NCBI GenBank assembly: GCA_964425605.1
Contig: CAYRNR010000003.1
Span: forward strand, 1 to 64,000
Direction: 5' to 3'
Length of the DNA stretch: 64,000 nt
Source of the DNA: CAYRNR01 sp964425605
GTDB lineage: Bacteria > Myxococcota_A > UBA796 > UBA9615 > CAYRNR01
Under the pieces are notes generated by a model, which was not told the DNA's origin, searched no databases, and saw only the letters and a list, made by a program, of their open reading frames with translations. How positions within the stretch are numbered: position 1 is the stretch's first letter; every line of letters begins with the position of its first letter. Positions 47,333-55,193 of the stretch are shown here, piece by piece. The position numbers were made by a program, and so were the translations under genes.

Positions 47333-49801
47333 TCAGTCGAGGTTCCAACCGTCAGGATACGAGCAGGCCAGGCGGAAGCCCAGCGAGTCGTCGCAGCGGA
47401 AGGACGGGGCGAACCAGGCGCGGTAGGCCGCGCGCAGGCCCACGGGGTTGACGCACCAGGTGCCGCCGCGGCCGACGCGGGGGACGCCCGTGGCCGGCGG
47501 TGGTGTGTACGTCCAGCGTCCGTTCACGAGCTCGGGTCCTGCCGGATCGAACGCGTCGCAGCACCAGTCGCGCACGTTTCCGGCCATGCCGCGCACGCCG
47601 TAGGGGCTGGTGTCCATCGGGAACTCACCCACCGCGCACATGCTCGGCCGGGTGGCGTGGCTGTCGCGCATGTTGCACCAGGTGGGATCCAGGTGGTCGC
47701 CCCAGGGGAAGAACCGCCCGTCCACGCCGCGGGCCGCCTTCTCCCACTCCAGCTCGCCGGGGAGCCGCCAGGCGCGCCCCTCCTCCGCGGCACGCCAGCG
47801 GGCATAGGCATCCGCGGCCTCCCAGGTGACGCAGACCACCGGACGATCCGGGCGCACGTCCACGGCCTCGCTGCCTCCCTCGAGGGAGAATCCACCGGCC
47901 GCGGCCCGGCCGTAGAGCAGCTCTCCGCGGTCGCTGGTCGGGCTGGCGCCGATGCGCGGCGCCAGCTCGAGCGCCCGCGCCTCGTCCCCGTCGCGCACCA
48001 GGTGATCGAGGAACGCCACGAACTCCTCGTGGGTCACGGGATCCCGGCGGACGACGAACGGATCGAGCCACACCCGCCCGGCTTCCAGGCAACCGGGCGC
48101 CGCGGGATCGCCGCCGCACCGGAACCAGCCAGCCGGGACGTAGCAGTCGCCGTCCCCCAGCGCGCCGGCCACGGGGAGCTCGACGACGCTGGTCTCCATG
48201 GAGGCGTCCGGCGCCAGGCCGTCCCAGTGGCTCGCGCGGCGGATCTCCACCGGGTAGTTCACGATGGTGTACCCCTCACTGTGCAGCCTCATCAGGTAGC
48301 TGCCCATGGGCACGGGCTCGTCGACGAGGGGTGAGGCACCGAGGACCCGGACCGGGCGAGGGACGAGCCTCCTGCCCTGCTCCACGTACTGGAGCAGCTC
48401 GACCCGGGCACCCTCCGGGCGGGTGTCCAGGTCGACCGAGCCATCGCCGCGCAGGTACGAGCGCCGCGCGCCGAGCCGATCGTGTTCCTGCAACAGAGCT
48501 GCGTAGCGCTCCGCGGCCGGGCGGTCCCCGTCGCGCTCGGCGCGGGTGTGACGGGCCTGGTAGTACCCTGCCAGCGCCTCGTGCGCGGCCGGGTAGTCCG
48601 GACAGACCCTCAACGCGGCGTGCAGGGTCTGGGTGTACTCGGCGCCGCGCCGGGCCGCCTGCATCTCCAGCGCGTCGGCGGCCGCCGCCAGGTCCCACCC
48701 GGCTTGCTTGTCCGCTGCGGGCGCGGTCGGCGCCAGGCCCGTCAGGAGCTGCCGGGATTCCTCGCGGGCCTCCTCCGCCTCCTGGAGCACGTCGAGGAGT
48801 TGCCCGTGGACCGCCTCGGCCTCGGCCACGAGCTCCATGGCCCGCTGCTCCTGCAGGTAACCGTCCAGCCACGCCCTGGTGTCGAACGCCAGGGCAGCCG
48901 CGCTCAGCGGGCGCTGCTGTTCGTCCCGGCGCATGGCCGACTCGACCATGTGGACGAGCTCGCCGGGGAGCTCGGGGGCGTCGGCGGCCTGGGCCACCTC
49001 GTCCACGGGCTCGGGGGGCCCCGACGCCAGCCGCTGGAGCAGCGAGTTGGGGTCGCACAGGCCGTACGGGGGGGTGCCAGCCAGGATCTCGTACAGGATC
49101 GCGCCCAGGGCGTACACGTCACCCGACCGCTGGAGCGCCGCGTTCCACAGCCGCTCCGGGGGCAGGTAGGCCAGGGTGCCGACGATCCGCTCGTCCTCCT
49201 CCAGGGCCACCTCGATCCCCAGCAGCGCGCGCGCGGCTGGCTCGGGCCCGGGCCCCCCGGACACGTCCCCGAGCACGCGCGCCAGCCCCCAGTCGAGCAC
49301 GTAGACCTCGCCCCGGCCGCCGATCATCACGTTGTCCGGCTTGAGATCGCCGTGTACGACCCCGTGCTCGTGGGCGAAGGCCACCGCATCGCAGGCGCGG
49401 CGGAAGCTCTCCACCAGGCCCCGGAAGCTCAACCCGGTGGTGGTGGGCCGCCAGCGGGCGTCGACCGCGGCCTCGTGCACCTCGCGCACCGCCTCGGACA
49501 GGGTCTTCCCGTGCACCTCGGGCATGGTGTAGTACAGCCGCCCGTCGGGCAGCCGCCCCACGTGGTGGACCGGGATGATGGACGGGTGTTCGAGCCACGC
49601 GGTGGTGCGGGCCTCCTCGGCGAAGCGGGCGTGGGCCGAGTCGTCCTCGAGCAGCCGGGCCTGGATCACCTTCATCGCCAGGACACGGCCGAGGCTCCGC
49701 TCCCGCACGCGGCGCACCTCGCCCATGCCTCCGGCCCCGATGGGGCCCAGGTCCTCGAACAGCTGATCGAAGGGCGGTAAGTCGCTCACGGGCACGTCCA
49801 T
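47333..49801 (-). CDS. Ser/Thr protein kinase fused to an SUMF1/FGE-type domain
   Basis: An 822-residue protein. An N-terminal kinase domain (about 12-310) shows GPIGAGGMGEVRRV (glycine loop), AMKVIQ (Lys), HGDLKPDN and LDWGLAR (DFG position). Arg of HRD is Gly, so it is non-RD. The middle is helical. Residues about 555-815 form an SUMF1/FGE-sulfatase domain (GCYVPAGWFRCGG, WRLPGELEWEKAARG, GMAGNVRDWCCDAFD, RGGTWCVNP). Such kinases with C-terminal FGE-like domains, paired with a GAF-AAA-Fis regulator, are common in myxobacteria. The FGE-like domain probably senses a ligand or organises the complex rather than making formylglycine. No membrane helix separates the two parts, so it is cytoplasmic. 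Confidence 0.9.
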   Translation of the reverse strand: MDVPVSDLPPFDQLFEDLGPIGAGGMGEVRRVRERSLGRVLAMKVIQARLLEDDSAHARFAEEARTTAWLEHPSIIPVHHVGRLPDGRLYYTMPEVHGKTLSEAVREVHEAAVDARWRPTTTGLSFRGLVESFRRACDAVAFAHEHGVVHGDLKPDNVMIGGRGEVYVLDWGLARVLGDVSGGPGPEPAARALLGIEVALEEDERIVGTLAYLPPERLWNAALQRSGDVYALGAILYEILAGTPPYGLCDPNSLLQRLASGPPEPVDEVAQAADAPELPGELVHMVESAMRRDEQQRPLSAAALAFDTRAWLDGYLQEQRAMELVAEAEAVHGQLLDVLQEAEEAREESRQLLTGLAPTAPAADKQAGWDLAAAADALEMQAARRGAEYTQTLHAALRVCPDYPAAHEALAGYYQARHTRAERDGDRPAAERYAALLQEHDRLGARRSYLRGDGSVDLDTRPEGARVELLQYVEQGRRLVPRPVRVLGASPLVDEPVPMGSYLMRLHSEGYTIVNYPVEIRRASHWDGLAPDASMETSVVELPVAGALGDGDCYVPAGWFRCGGDPAAPGCLEAGRVWLDPFVVRRDPVTHEEFVAFLDHLVRDGDEARALELAPRIGASPTSDRGELLYGRAAAGGFSLEGGSEAVDVRPDRPVVCVTWEAADAYARWRAAEEGRAWRLPGELEWEKAARGVDGRFFPWGDHLDPTWCNMRDSHATRPSMCAVGEFPMDTSPYGVRGMAGNVRDWCCDAFDPAGPELVNGRWTYTPPPATGVPRVGRGGTWCVNPVGLRAAYRAWFAPSFRCDDSLGFRLACSYPDGWNLD

Positions 49802-49841
49802 TCTTGATCATGGTGCACCGGGTGTCACACGATCCCCACTC

Positions 49842-51071
49842 ATGGGTCAGCAGCGCAGATCGCGGTGGGGGTACTTCCTCTACGACTTCGCCAACTCGGG
49901 GTACGTGGTGGTCTTCGGCACGTTCTTGCTGCCCATCGCGTTCAAGGACCGGCTCCTCGCCGACGATCCCCGCGCGGACTTCTACTGGGGGGCCTGCATC
50001 TCGGCGAGCGTGATCGCGGCGGCCGTGGCGGCGCCGCTGGTGGGGTACGCGGCGGACCGACTCAGGCGGCGGTCGGTCCTGGCCATGTGCGTCGCGCCGG
50101 CCGCGCTGGGTATGACCTGCCTGGCGTTGCTCGCAGCGCGCGACTCCTCTGCGCCGCTGTTCGTGGCGCTGCTGTTCGTGGGTACCCACGCTCTGTACGT
50201 GCTGTCGGTGGCCGTGTGCGACTCGTACCTGTCCCACCTCGGCGAGGACCGGGAGGGCACCTCGAGCTTCGCGTGGGGGTTCGGGTACCTCGGCGGTGTC
50301 GTGTGCCTGGTCCTCGTGCTGGCCGTGCAGGGAGCCTCCGCCTCGCCCACCACGCGCGGGTTCGTCACCGCGGCGGCGTTCTTCGCCGCGTTCGCTGCGC
50401 TGTCCCTGGCGCTGCTCCCCTCGGACGCAGGGCCGCCCCAGCGCCTGAAGCTGGCCCACGCCGCGCGCGCGGTGGCTCAGCCACGGCTGCTCAAGACCCT
50501 CGTGGCGTTCTGGCTGATCAACGAGGGCGTCGTCACGGTGATGTTCTTCTCCGCGGTGTTCGCCCGGGAGACCCTGCAGCTGGACATCCGGACCATCGGC
50601 GGGCTGTACGTGGCGGTCCAGCTGCTGGCGTTCCCGGGAACCTGGGCCATGGGCAAGGTGGCCCGGCGCTGGGGGAGCGTGCCGACGATCCTGGGCACCG
50701 CAGTGCTGTGGATCGTGTTGTTGCTCGGGCTCGCAGGCGCCACGACCCTGACCCACTTCGCCGCGCTGTCCCTGGGCAGCGCCCTGGTGATCGGCTCGAC
50801 CCAGGCGCTGATGCGCGCCCACTACTCGCGCCTGTACCCCGACGAGTCGGCCGGGCTCTCGTTCGGCCTGTACACCCTGGTGGCCAAATCCTCGTCCGTG
50901 GTCGGCCCGCTGGTCTTCGGGCTGGTGGCCTCGGGCACGGGCAACCAGCGCGTCGCCGTGCTGGCCACGGTGGTGCCCATCGTGCTGGGGGCGGTGTTGT
51001 TCGCGGTGGTGAGCCGACAGCGCGCGGGTGACGCCCACGTGGAGACGAGGGGGGGTCAGGGTCCCCCGTAG
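49842..51071 (+). CDS. MFS transporter, UMF1/Atg22-like
   Basis: A 409-residue membrane protein with about 12 helices, beginning with the UMF1-type phrase YFLYDFANSGYVVVFGTFLLPIAF and containing YAADRLRRRSVLAM (the MFS loop 2-3 pattern), then SFAWGFGYLGGVVCLVL. UMF1/Atg22-like MFS proteins in bacteria export or recycle small molecules such as amino acids. The substrate is not defined here. The gene runs divergently from the kinase gene and its stop overlaps the FG-GAP lipoprotein gene by 16 bases tail to tail. Homology to Atg22 places it in that family but does not give the cargo. Confidence 0.85.
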   Translation: MGQQRRSRWGYFLYDFANSGYVVVFGTFLLPIAFKDRLLADDPRADFYWGACISASVIAAAVAAPLVGYAADRLRRRSVLAMCVAPAALGMTCLALLAARDSSAPLFVALLFVGTHALYVLSVAVCDSYLSHLGEDREGTSSFAWGFGYLGGVVCLVLVLAVQGASASPTTRGFVTAAAFFAAFAALSLALLPSDAGPPQRLKLAHAARAVAQPRLLKTLVAFWLINEGVVTVMFFSAVFARETLQLDIRTIGGLYVAVQLLAFPGTWAMGKVARRWGSVPTILGTAVLWIVLLLGLAGATTLTHFAALSLGSALVIGSTQALMRAHYSRLYPDESAGLSFGLYTLVAKSSSVVGPLVFGLVASGTGNQRVAVLATVVPIVLGAVLFAVVSRQRAGDAHVETRGGQGPP

Positions 51072-52924
51072 ATCAGATACGCGGCGCCGCGCCAACCGTC
51101 GTCGTACATCGCACCCACGACGATGTCGGCGTATCCGTCGTTGTCCAGGTCGCCCGCCGGGGCCACCGAGTAGCCAGCGTAACTCCAGTCCGATTCCCCC
51201 AGGTACGTGATGCTGCCGGACGACAGGAATCGCGATCCCGAAACGGGACCGTGGATCACATACGCAGCCCCGAGGTCGTCGCCCCCCACCTCGTGCTTGT
51301 ACGCTCCGACCACCAGATCGTCGAAGCCGTCGCCGTTGGTATCCCCGACCCCGGCGACCGAGTAGCCCGCGAAGGCATCCTCGCTCTCGCCGAAGAATCG
51401 GGCACCGACGACCGACAGATCGATGTCGCCCGTGACCGGACCGTGGACCAGGATCGCACCACCGGCGTCTTCGAAGGCCCCGTTGCCGTAGCGCATTCCC
51501 ACGAGCACGTCGCGATGGCCGTCACCGTCCACGTCACCGGCGGGTGAGACCGAGCTGCCGGCATTGGTGGCCGGAGCGCCGACGAGGGTCGCATCGGCGC
51601 TGGACAGATCCCAAAAACCCGCTATCGGACTGTGGACCAGGTACGCGGCACCCCCGTCGCCATGGCCGATCGCCCCCACCAGCACGTCGTCCAGGCCATC
51701 ACCGCTCATGTCCCCGGCGCTCGCCACCGAGATCCCGGCGCAGTCCATGGTCGCCGACCCCACCAGCGTGGCATCGGCCGCGGCCAGGGAGACGGTGCCC
51801 GTGACCGAGCCGCTGACGATGTAGACGGCTCCAGCACCCGAGCCGTTGTAGTCGTGGTTGCACGCGCCCACGAGGAGATCGGCCAGCCCGTCCCCGTCGA
51901 CATCGTCCGCCGACGACAGCGAAGAACTCACCAGGTCGGCCCAGGCCTCACCCGTGAGCTTGGCGTCCGCGGTGGCGAGCGGGCGCTCCCCCGATACCGG
52001 ACCGTGGATCAGGTAGACCGCGCCCACCATGTCGTGGCCAGGAGCCGTGATCAGCAGATCGTCGTACCCATCTCCATTCACGTCACCCGCCGAAGCGACG
52101 ACATCACCCGCCTGATCGAAGTAGTCCTCGCCGGGAAACGACGCCGCCGCATAGGACAGGTACATCACCCCCGACACGGGACCGTGCACGAGGTACGCGG
52201 TGCCAGGGTCGTCACAACCGTGGACGTACTCGTAGGCTCCTACGAGTATGTCGTCGTACCCATCGCCGTTCACGTCGCCCGCGCCAGCCACCGACGTGCC
52301 GGCGTTGTCACATGGGGCGCCCTTGAGCTTGGCGTCTGCTGCGAAGAGACTGAGCGCGGTGCACGGTCCCTCCTCGATGCCGTCACAGTCGCTGTCCACA
52401 CCATCGCAGGTGTCCTCGACGCCGGAATTCGGGATCGTCCCGTCCGAATCGTCGCAGTCACCCTCACACTCGGTCAGTCCGTCGCCGTCGTCGTCCACGT
52501 CTTCGTCCGTGGCGGGATCGCAGTCGTTGTCCTTGCCGTCGCAGACCTCGTCGGCGCCCGGGTAGACCTCGGGGTCGTTGTCGTCGCAGTCCTCATCCCA
52601 GTCCCACCCGTCTCCATCGGCGTCCGTCGGGGTGGTGTCATCGTCGTCGTCGTCGTCGTCGTCGGATGCTCCGGAGTCGTCGTCGTCCATACAGCCGGTG
52701 TCGTCATCTCCTGCGTCGTCGTCATCGGCTGTGGCGGAGTCATCGTCGTCGCCTTCCTCACAGCCCGGCCAGCTGGCACAGTCGCTGTCGTCACAGTCGA
52801 TCGCACCGTCGCCGTCGTTGTCGGTGGCGTCGTCGCAGATCTCCGTCGCGGCCTCGTCCGGACAGCCGCACAGCAACATCAGCGAGAGCGCGAGAAGCCA
52901 GGCCAAGAGATGGCGGATGGTCAT
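51056..52924 (-). CDS. Surface lipoprotein with Asp-rich linker, MopE-like motif and FG-GAP repeats (copy 1)
   Basis: A 622-residue lipoprotein (lipobox LCGC, Cys21) opening with the conserved module ICDDATDNDGDGAIDCDDSDC, followed by Asp runs. A MopE-type putative metal-binding motif comes next (DADGDGWDWDEDCDDNDPEVYPGADEVCDG, continuing NDCDP), with a second short repeat. From about residue 185 there are seven FG-GAP/integrin-alpha-like repeats, each with a DxNGDGxxDxxVG calcium loop (GDVNGDGYDDILVGAYEY). This forms a beta-propeller for adhesion or protein binding, in an extracellular calcium-dependent state. The paralogue at 55193-57055 has the same order. It is the last gene of a three-gene lipoprotein operon. 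Confidence 0.85.
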   Translation of the reverse strand: MTIRHLLAWLLALSLMLLCGCPDEAATEICDDATDNDGDGAIDCDDSDCASWPGCEEGDDDDSATADDDDAGDDDTGCMDDDDSGASDDDDDDDDDTTPTDADGDGWDWDEDCDDNDPEVYPGADEVCDGKDNDCDPATDEDVDDDGDGLTECEGDCDDSDGTIPNSGVEDTCDGVDSDCDGIEEGPCTALSLFAADAKLKGAPCDNAGTSVAGAGDVNGDGYDDILVGAYEYVHGCDDPGTAYLVHGPVSGVMYLSYAAASFPGEDYFDQAGDVVASAGDVNGDGYDDLLITAPGHDMVGAVYLIHGPVSGERPLATADAKLTGEAWADLVSSSLSSADDVDGDGLADLLVGACNHDYNGSGAGAVYIVSGSVTGTVSLAAADATLVGSATMDCAGISVASAGDMSGDGLDDVLVGAIGHGDGGAAYLVHSPIAGFWDLSSADATLVGAPATNAGSSVSPAGDVDGDGHRDVLVGMRYGNGAFEDAGGAILVHGPVTGDIDLSVVGARFFGESEDAFAGYSVAGVGDTNGDGFDDLVVGAYKHEVGGDDLGAAYVIHGPVSGSRFLSSGSITYLGESDWSYAGYSVAPAGDLDNDGYADIVVGAMYDDGWRGAAYLIYGGP

Positions 52925-52934
52925 GGGACTCCCA

Positions 52935-55193
52935 TCAGTTGCAGGGATGGAGGGAACCGTTGTTGGTCGTGACGAGGGCCCCGCCCACGGTGAGTCCTGA
53001 AACGAACGTGACGACTCCGGTCTGGTCCAGGCAGTCGTTGTCGTAGACCTCCAGGTCGCCGTACACGGTCGCGAGCCCGGACAGGCCGTCGAGGCTGGTC
53101 AGGGCGCCGTTGCCGTAGATCTCCAGGTTGTCGCCCACGGACGCGATGCCGAACAGGCCATCGAGACTGGGCAGAGAAGCGTTGTCGTAGATCTCCAGGT
53201 CGTCGACCACGGATGTGATGCCGGAGAGGCCGTCGAGGCTGGTCAGGGCGGCGTTGTCGGATATCCTCAGGTCGTCGACCACGGACGTGATGCCGGAGAG
53301 GCCGTCGAGATTGGGCAGCACAGCGTTGTCCTCGATCCACAGGGGGCCAACCACACTCGCGAGGTTGGGCATGTCGAAGGTGGTCAGGGCGTCGCAGTTC
53401 TGGACCCGCAGTACAGACCCCACGGTCGTGAGCGCGGGCAGGTCGATGAGGGGCAGGGCGGCGTTGTCCTCGATCCTCAGGTCGTCTTCCGCGTGCTGGA
53501 ACACGGGCAGGTCGAAGCCGACCAGGGCGATGTTGTCCGTGATGTAGATGACACCGACCACGGTCGTGAGTTCGGGCATGGCGAAGGTCGTCAGGGTGTC
53601 GTCGTCCTTGATCCACAAGCCGTCGCCCACGGTCGTGAGCGCGGGCAGTTCGAAGTGGGTCAAGCCGGCGGTGTCCCGGATGGACAAGGTGGCGCCCACG
53701 GTCGTGAGCGCGGGTAGGTCGAGGCTGGTCAGGACGGCGCCGTCGCTCATGCGCAGGTCCCCGCTCACGGTCGTGAGGGAGGGCAGGTCGACGCGGGGCA
53801 GGGAGACGATCTCGTCGAGTGTGAAATTACTGCCCACCTCGGTGAGGGCGGGCAGGGCGAGGCTGGTCAGGGCAGGAGCAATTTCGATGTCCAGGTAGCC
53901 GCTCGTGGTCGTGAGGGCGGGCAGGTCGACGCTGATCATCCCGGTGTTGTTGTAGAACCACATGTCTTCGCCCACGGTCGCGAGGGCGGGCAGATCGAAG
54001 CGGATCGGGCCGGCGTTGTCCCGGACGTACACTTCCTCGCCCACGGTCGTGAGGCTCGTCAGGTCGAGGCTCGCCAGGCTGTCGCTGCTGTGGATGTACA
54101 GGTCCACGCCCACGGTCGCCAGGTTCGAGAGACCGGCGAGGCTGGGCAGGACGTCGTTGTCTTCGATGCGCAGGGTGCTGCCCACCTCCGTGAGGGCGGG
54201 CAGGGCGAGGCTGGTCAAACCGTCGTTGTACTGGAGCCACAGGTTCTCCCCCAAGTTCGTGAGGGCAGGCAGGTCGAGGGTGGCCAGGGCGTCGTTGTCG
54301 TAGAGGTACAGGTCGATGCCCACGGTCGTGAGGGAGGGCATGGCGAAGCTGGTCAGGTTGCGGTTGTACTGGAACCACAGGTAGCCGCCCACGGTGGTGA
54401 GCGCGGGCGTGTCGAAGCTGGTCAGGTCATCGAGGTACTGGAGCCGCAGGTCGTCGCCCACGTCCGCGAGCGCGGGCAGGTGGAGGCTGGTCAGACTGTT
54501 GTTGTCGTAGAGGATCAGGTCGCCGGCCACGTTCGAGAGGCTGGGCAGGTCGAAGCTGGTCAGGGCGTAGTTGTCCTGGTTCTGCAGGTCGCCGGCCACG
54601 TTCGAGAGGCTGGGCAGGTCGAGGCTGGTCAGGGCGTTGTTTCCCTCGATGTTCAGGTCGCCACCCACGGACGTGAGGGCGGGCATGGCGACGTGGGTCA
54701 GAGCGGCGTTGTCACGGATGGTCAGGCCACCAGCCACGCCCAGGAGGCAAGGCAGGTCGACGCTGGTGAGCCAGGGTTGGCCGTCGAACCCGAGGGCGCC
54801 GGAAACGACTTCACACAGTGCGATCGCCTCCATGTCCGCCTCGGTCTCGGCGAGATAGTCCCCCGCACAATACCCGGCGTTGTCGCACTGGGCTGCGCTG
54901 TCGTCGTCCCCGAGGGTGTCGTCGTCGTCACCGGCCGAACCGCTGTCGTCGTCTCCAGCAGTGGTGTCGTCGTCGTCCGCGGTGGTGTCGTCGTCGTCCG
55001 CGGTGGTGTCGTCGTCGTCACCCTCGTCGCAGCCCGACCAGCTGGCGCAGTCGCTGTCGTCACAGTCGATCGCGCCATCGCCGTCGTTGTCGATGGCGTC
55101 CCGGCAGTTCTCGGGTGGGACCTCGCCGGGGCAGCTGCAGGTCAGCATGATGGAGAGTACGACGAGCCCGGCCATCCGATGGCGCATGGTCAT
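52935..55193 (-). CDS. Surface lipoprotein with about 25 solenoid repeats
   Basis: A 752-residue lipoprotein. It shares the N-terminal module and Asp linker of the FG-GAP copies (NDGDGAIDCDDSDC, DDDDTTA). From residue about 150 to 735 it consists of some 25 repeats of 23-24 residues, each of the form LTTVGxDLxIxDNxALTSLDLPA, with L/I/V at the core and a G-D turn. This is a beta-solenoid like the receptor L domain or BspA/leucine-rich repeats. The solenoid could bind a receptor or polymer. It overlaps the upstream FG-GAP gene by one base and is followed 10 bases later by the next FG-GAP gene. The repeats are divergent enough to be old. Confidence 0.85.
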   Translation of the reverse strand: MTMRHRMAGLVVLSIMLTCSCPGEVPPENCRDAIDNDGDGAIDCDDSDCASWSGCDEGDDDDTTADDDDTTADDDDTTAGDDDSGSAGDDDDTLGDDDSAAQCDNAGYCAGDYLAETEADMEAIALCEVVSGALGFDGQPWLTSVDLPCLLGVAGGLTIRDNAALTHVAMPALTSVGGDLNIEGNNALTSLDLPSLSNVAGDLQNQDNYALTSFDLPSLSNVAGDLILYDNNSLTSLHLPALADVGDDLRLQYLDDLTSFDTPALTTVGGYLWFQYNRNLTSFAMPSLTTVGIDLYLYDNDALATLDLPALTNLGENLWLQYNDGLTSLALPALTEVGSTLRIEDNDVLPSLAGLSNLATVGVDLYIHSSDSLASLDLTSLTTVGEEVYVRDNAGPIRFDLPALATVGEDMWFYNNTGMISVDLPALTTTSGYLDIEIAPALTSLALPALTEVGSNFTLDEIVSLPRVDLPSLTTVSGDLRMSDGAVLTSLDLPALTTVGATLSIRDTAGLTHFELPALTTVGDGLWIKDDDTLTTFAMPELTTVVGVIYITDNIALVGFDLPVFQHAEDDLRIEDNAALPLIDLPALTTVGSVLRVQNCDALTTFDMPNLASVVGPLWIEDNAVLPNLDGLSGITSVVDDLRISDNAALTSLDGLSGITSVVDDLEIYDNASLPSLDGLFGIASVGDNLEIYGNGALTSLDGLSGLATVYGDLEVYDNDCLDQTGVVTFVSGLTVGGALVTTNNGSLHPCN
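52990..54746 (-). repeat. About 25 coding repeats of 69-72 bases (solenoid)
   Basis: The minus-strand coding sequence is a tandem series of 69-base units (72 where Gly-Leu-Ser is inserted), encoding the solenoid. DNA similarity is highest among the last four units (53030-53340), suggesting the most recent duplication there. Confidence 0.85.
54966..55019 (-). repeat. 21-base tandem repeat coding for DDDDTTA
   Basis: Two full units and a partial third encode the Asp linker of the solenoid lipoprotein. The unit differs by a base or two from the units at 27444-27536. Confidence 0.85.

Noticed and set aside
49119..51095. A 658-codon minus-strand frame covering the MFS gene and part of the kinase gene
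   Set aside because: It starts in the MFS gene antisense and only reads through the kinase region in a wrong frame. The real kinase gene begins at 49801.
52990..54746. The regular 69-base periodicity could be mistaken for a CRISPR array
   Set aside because: It lies in a coding frame with conserved hydrophobic positions, has no unique spacers between identical repeats, and no cas genes are near.
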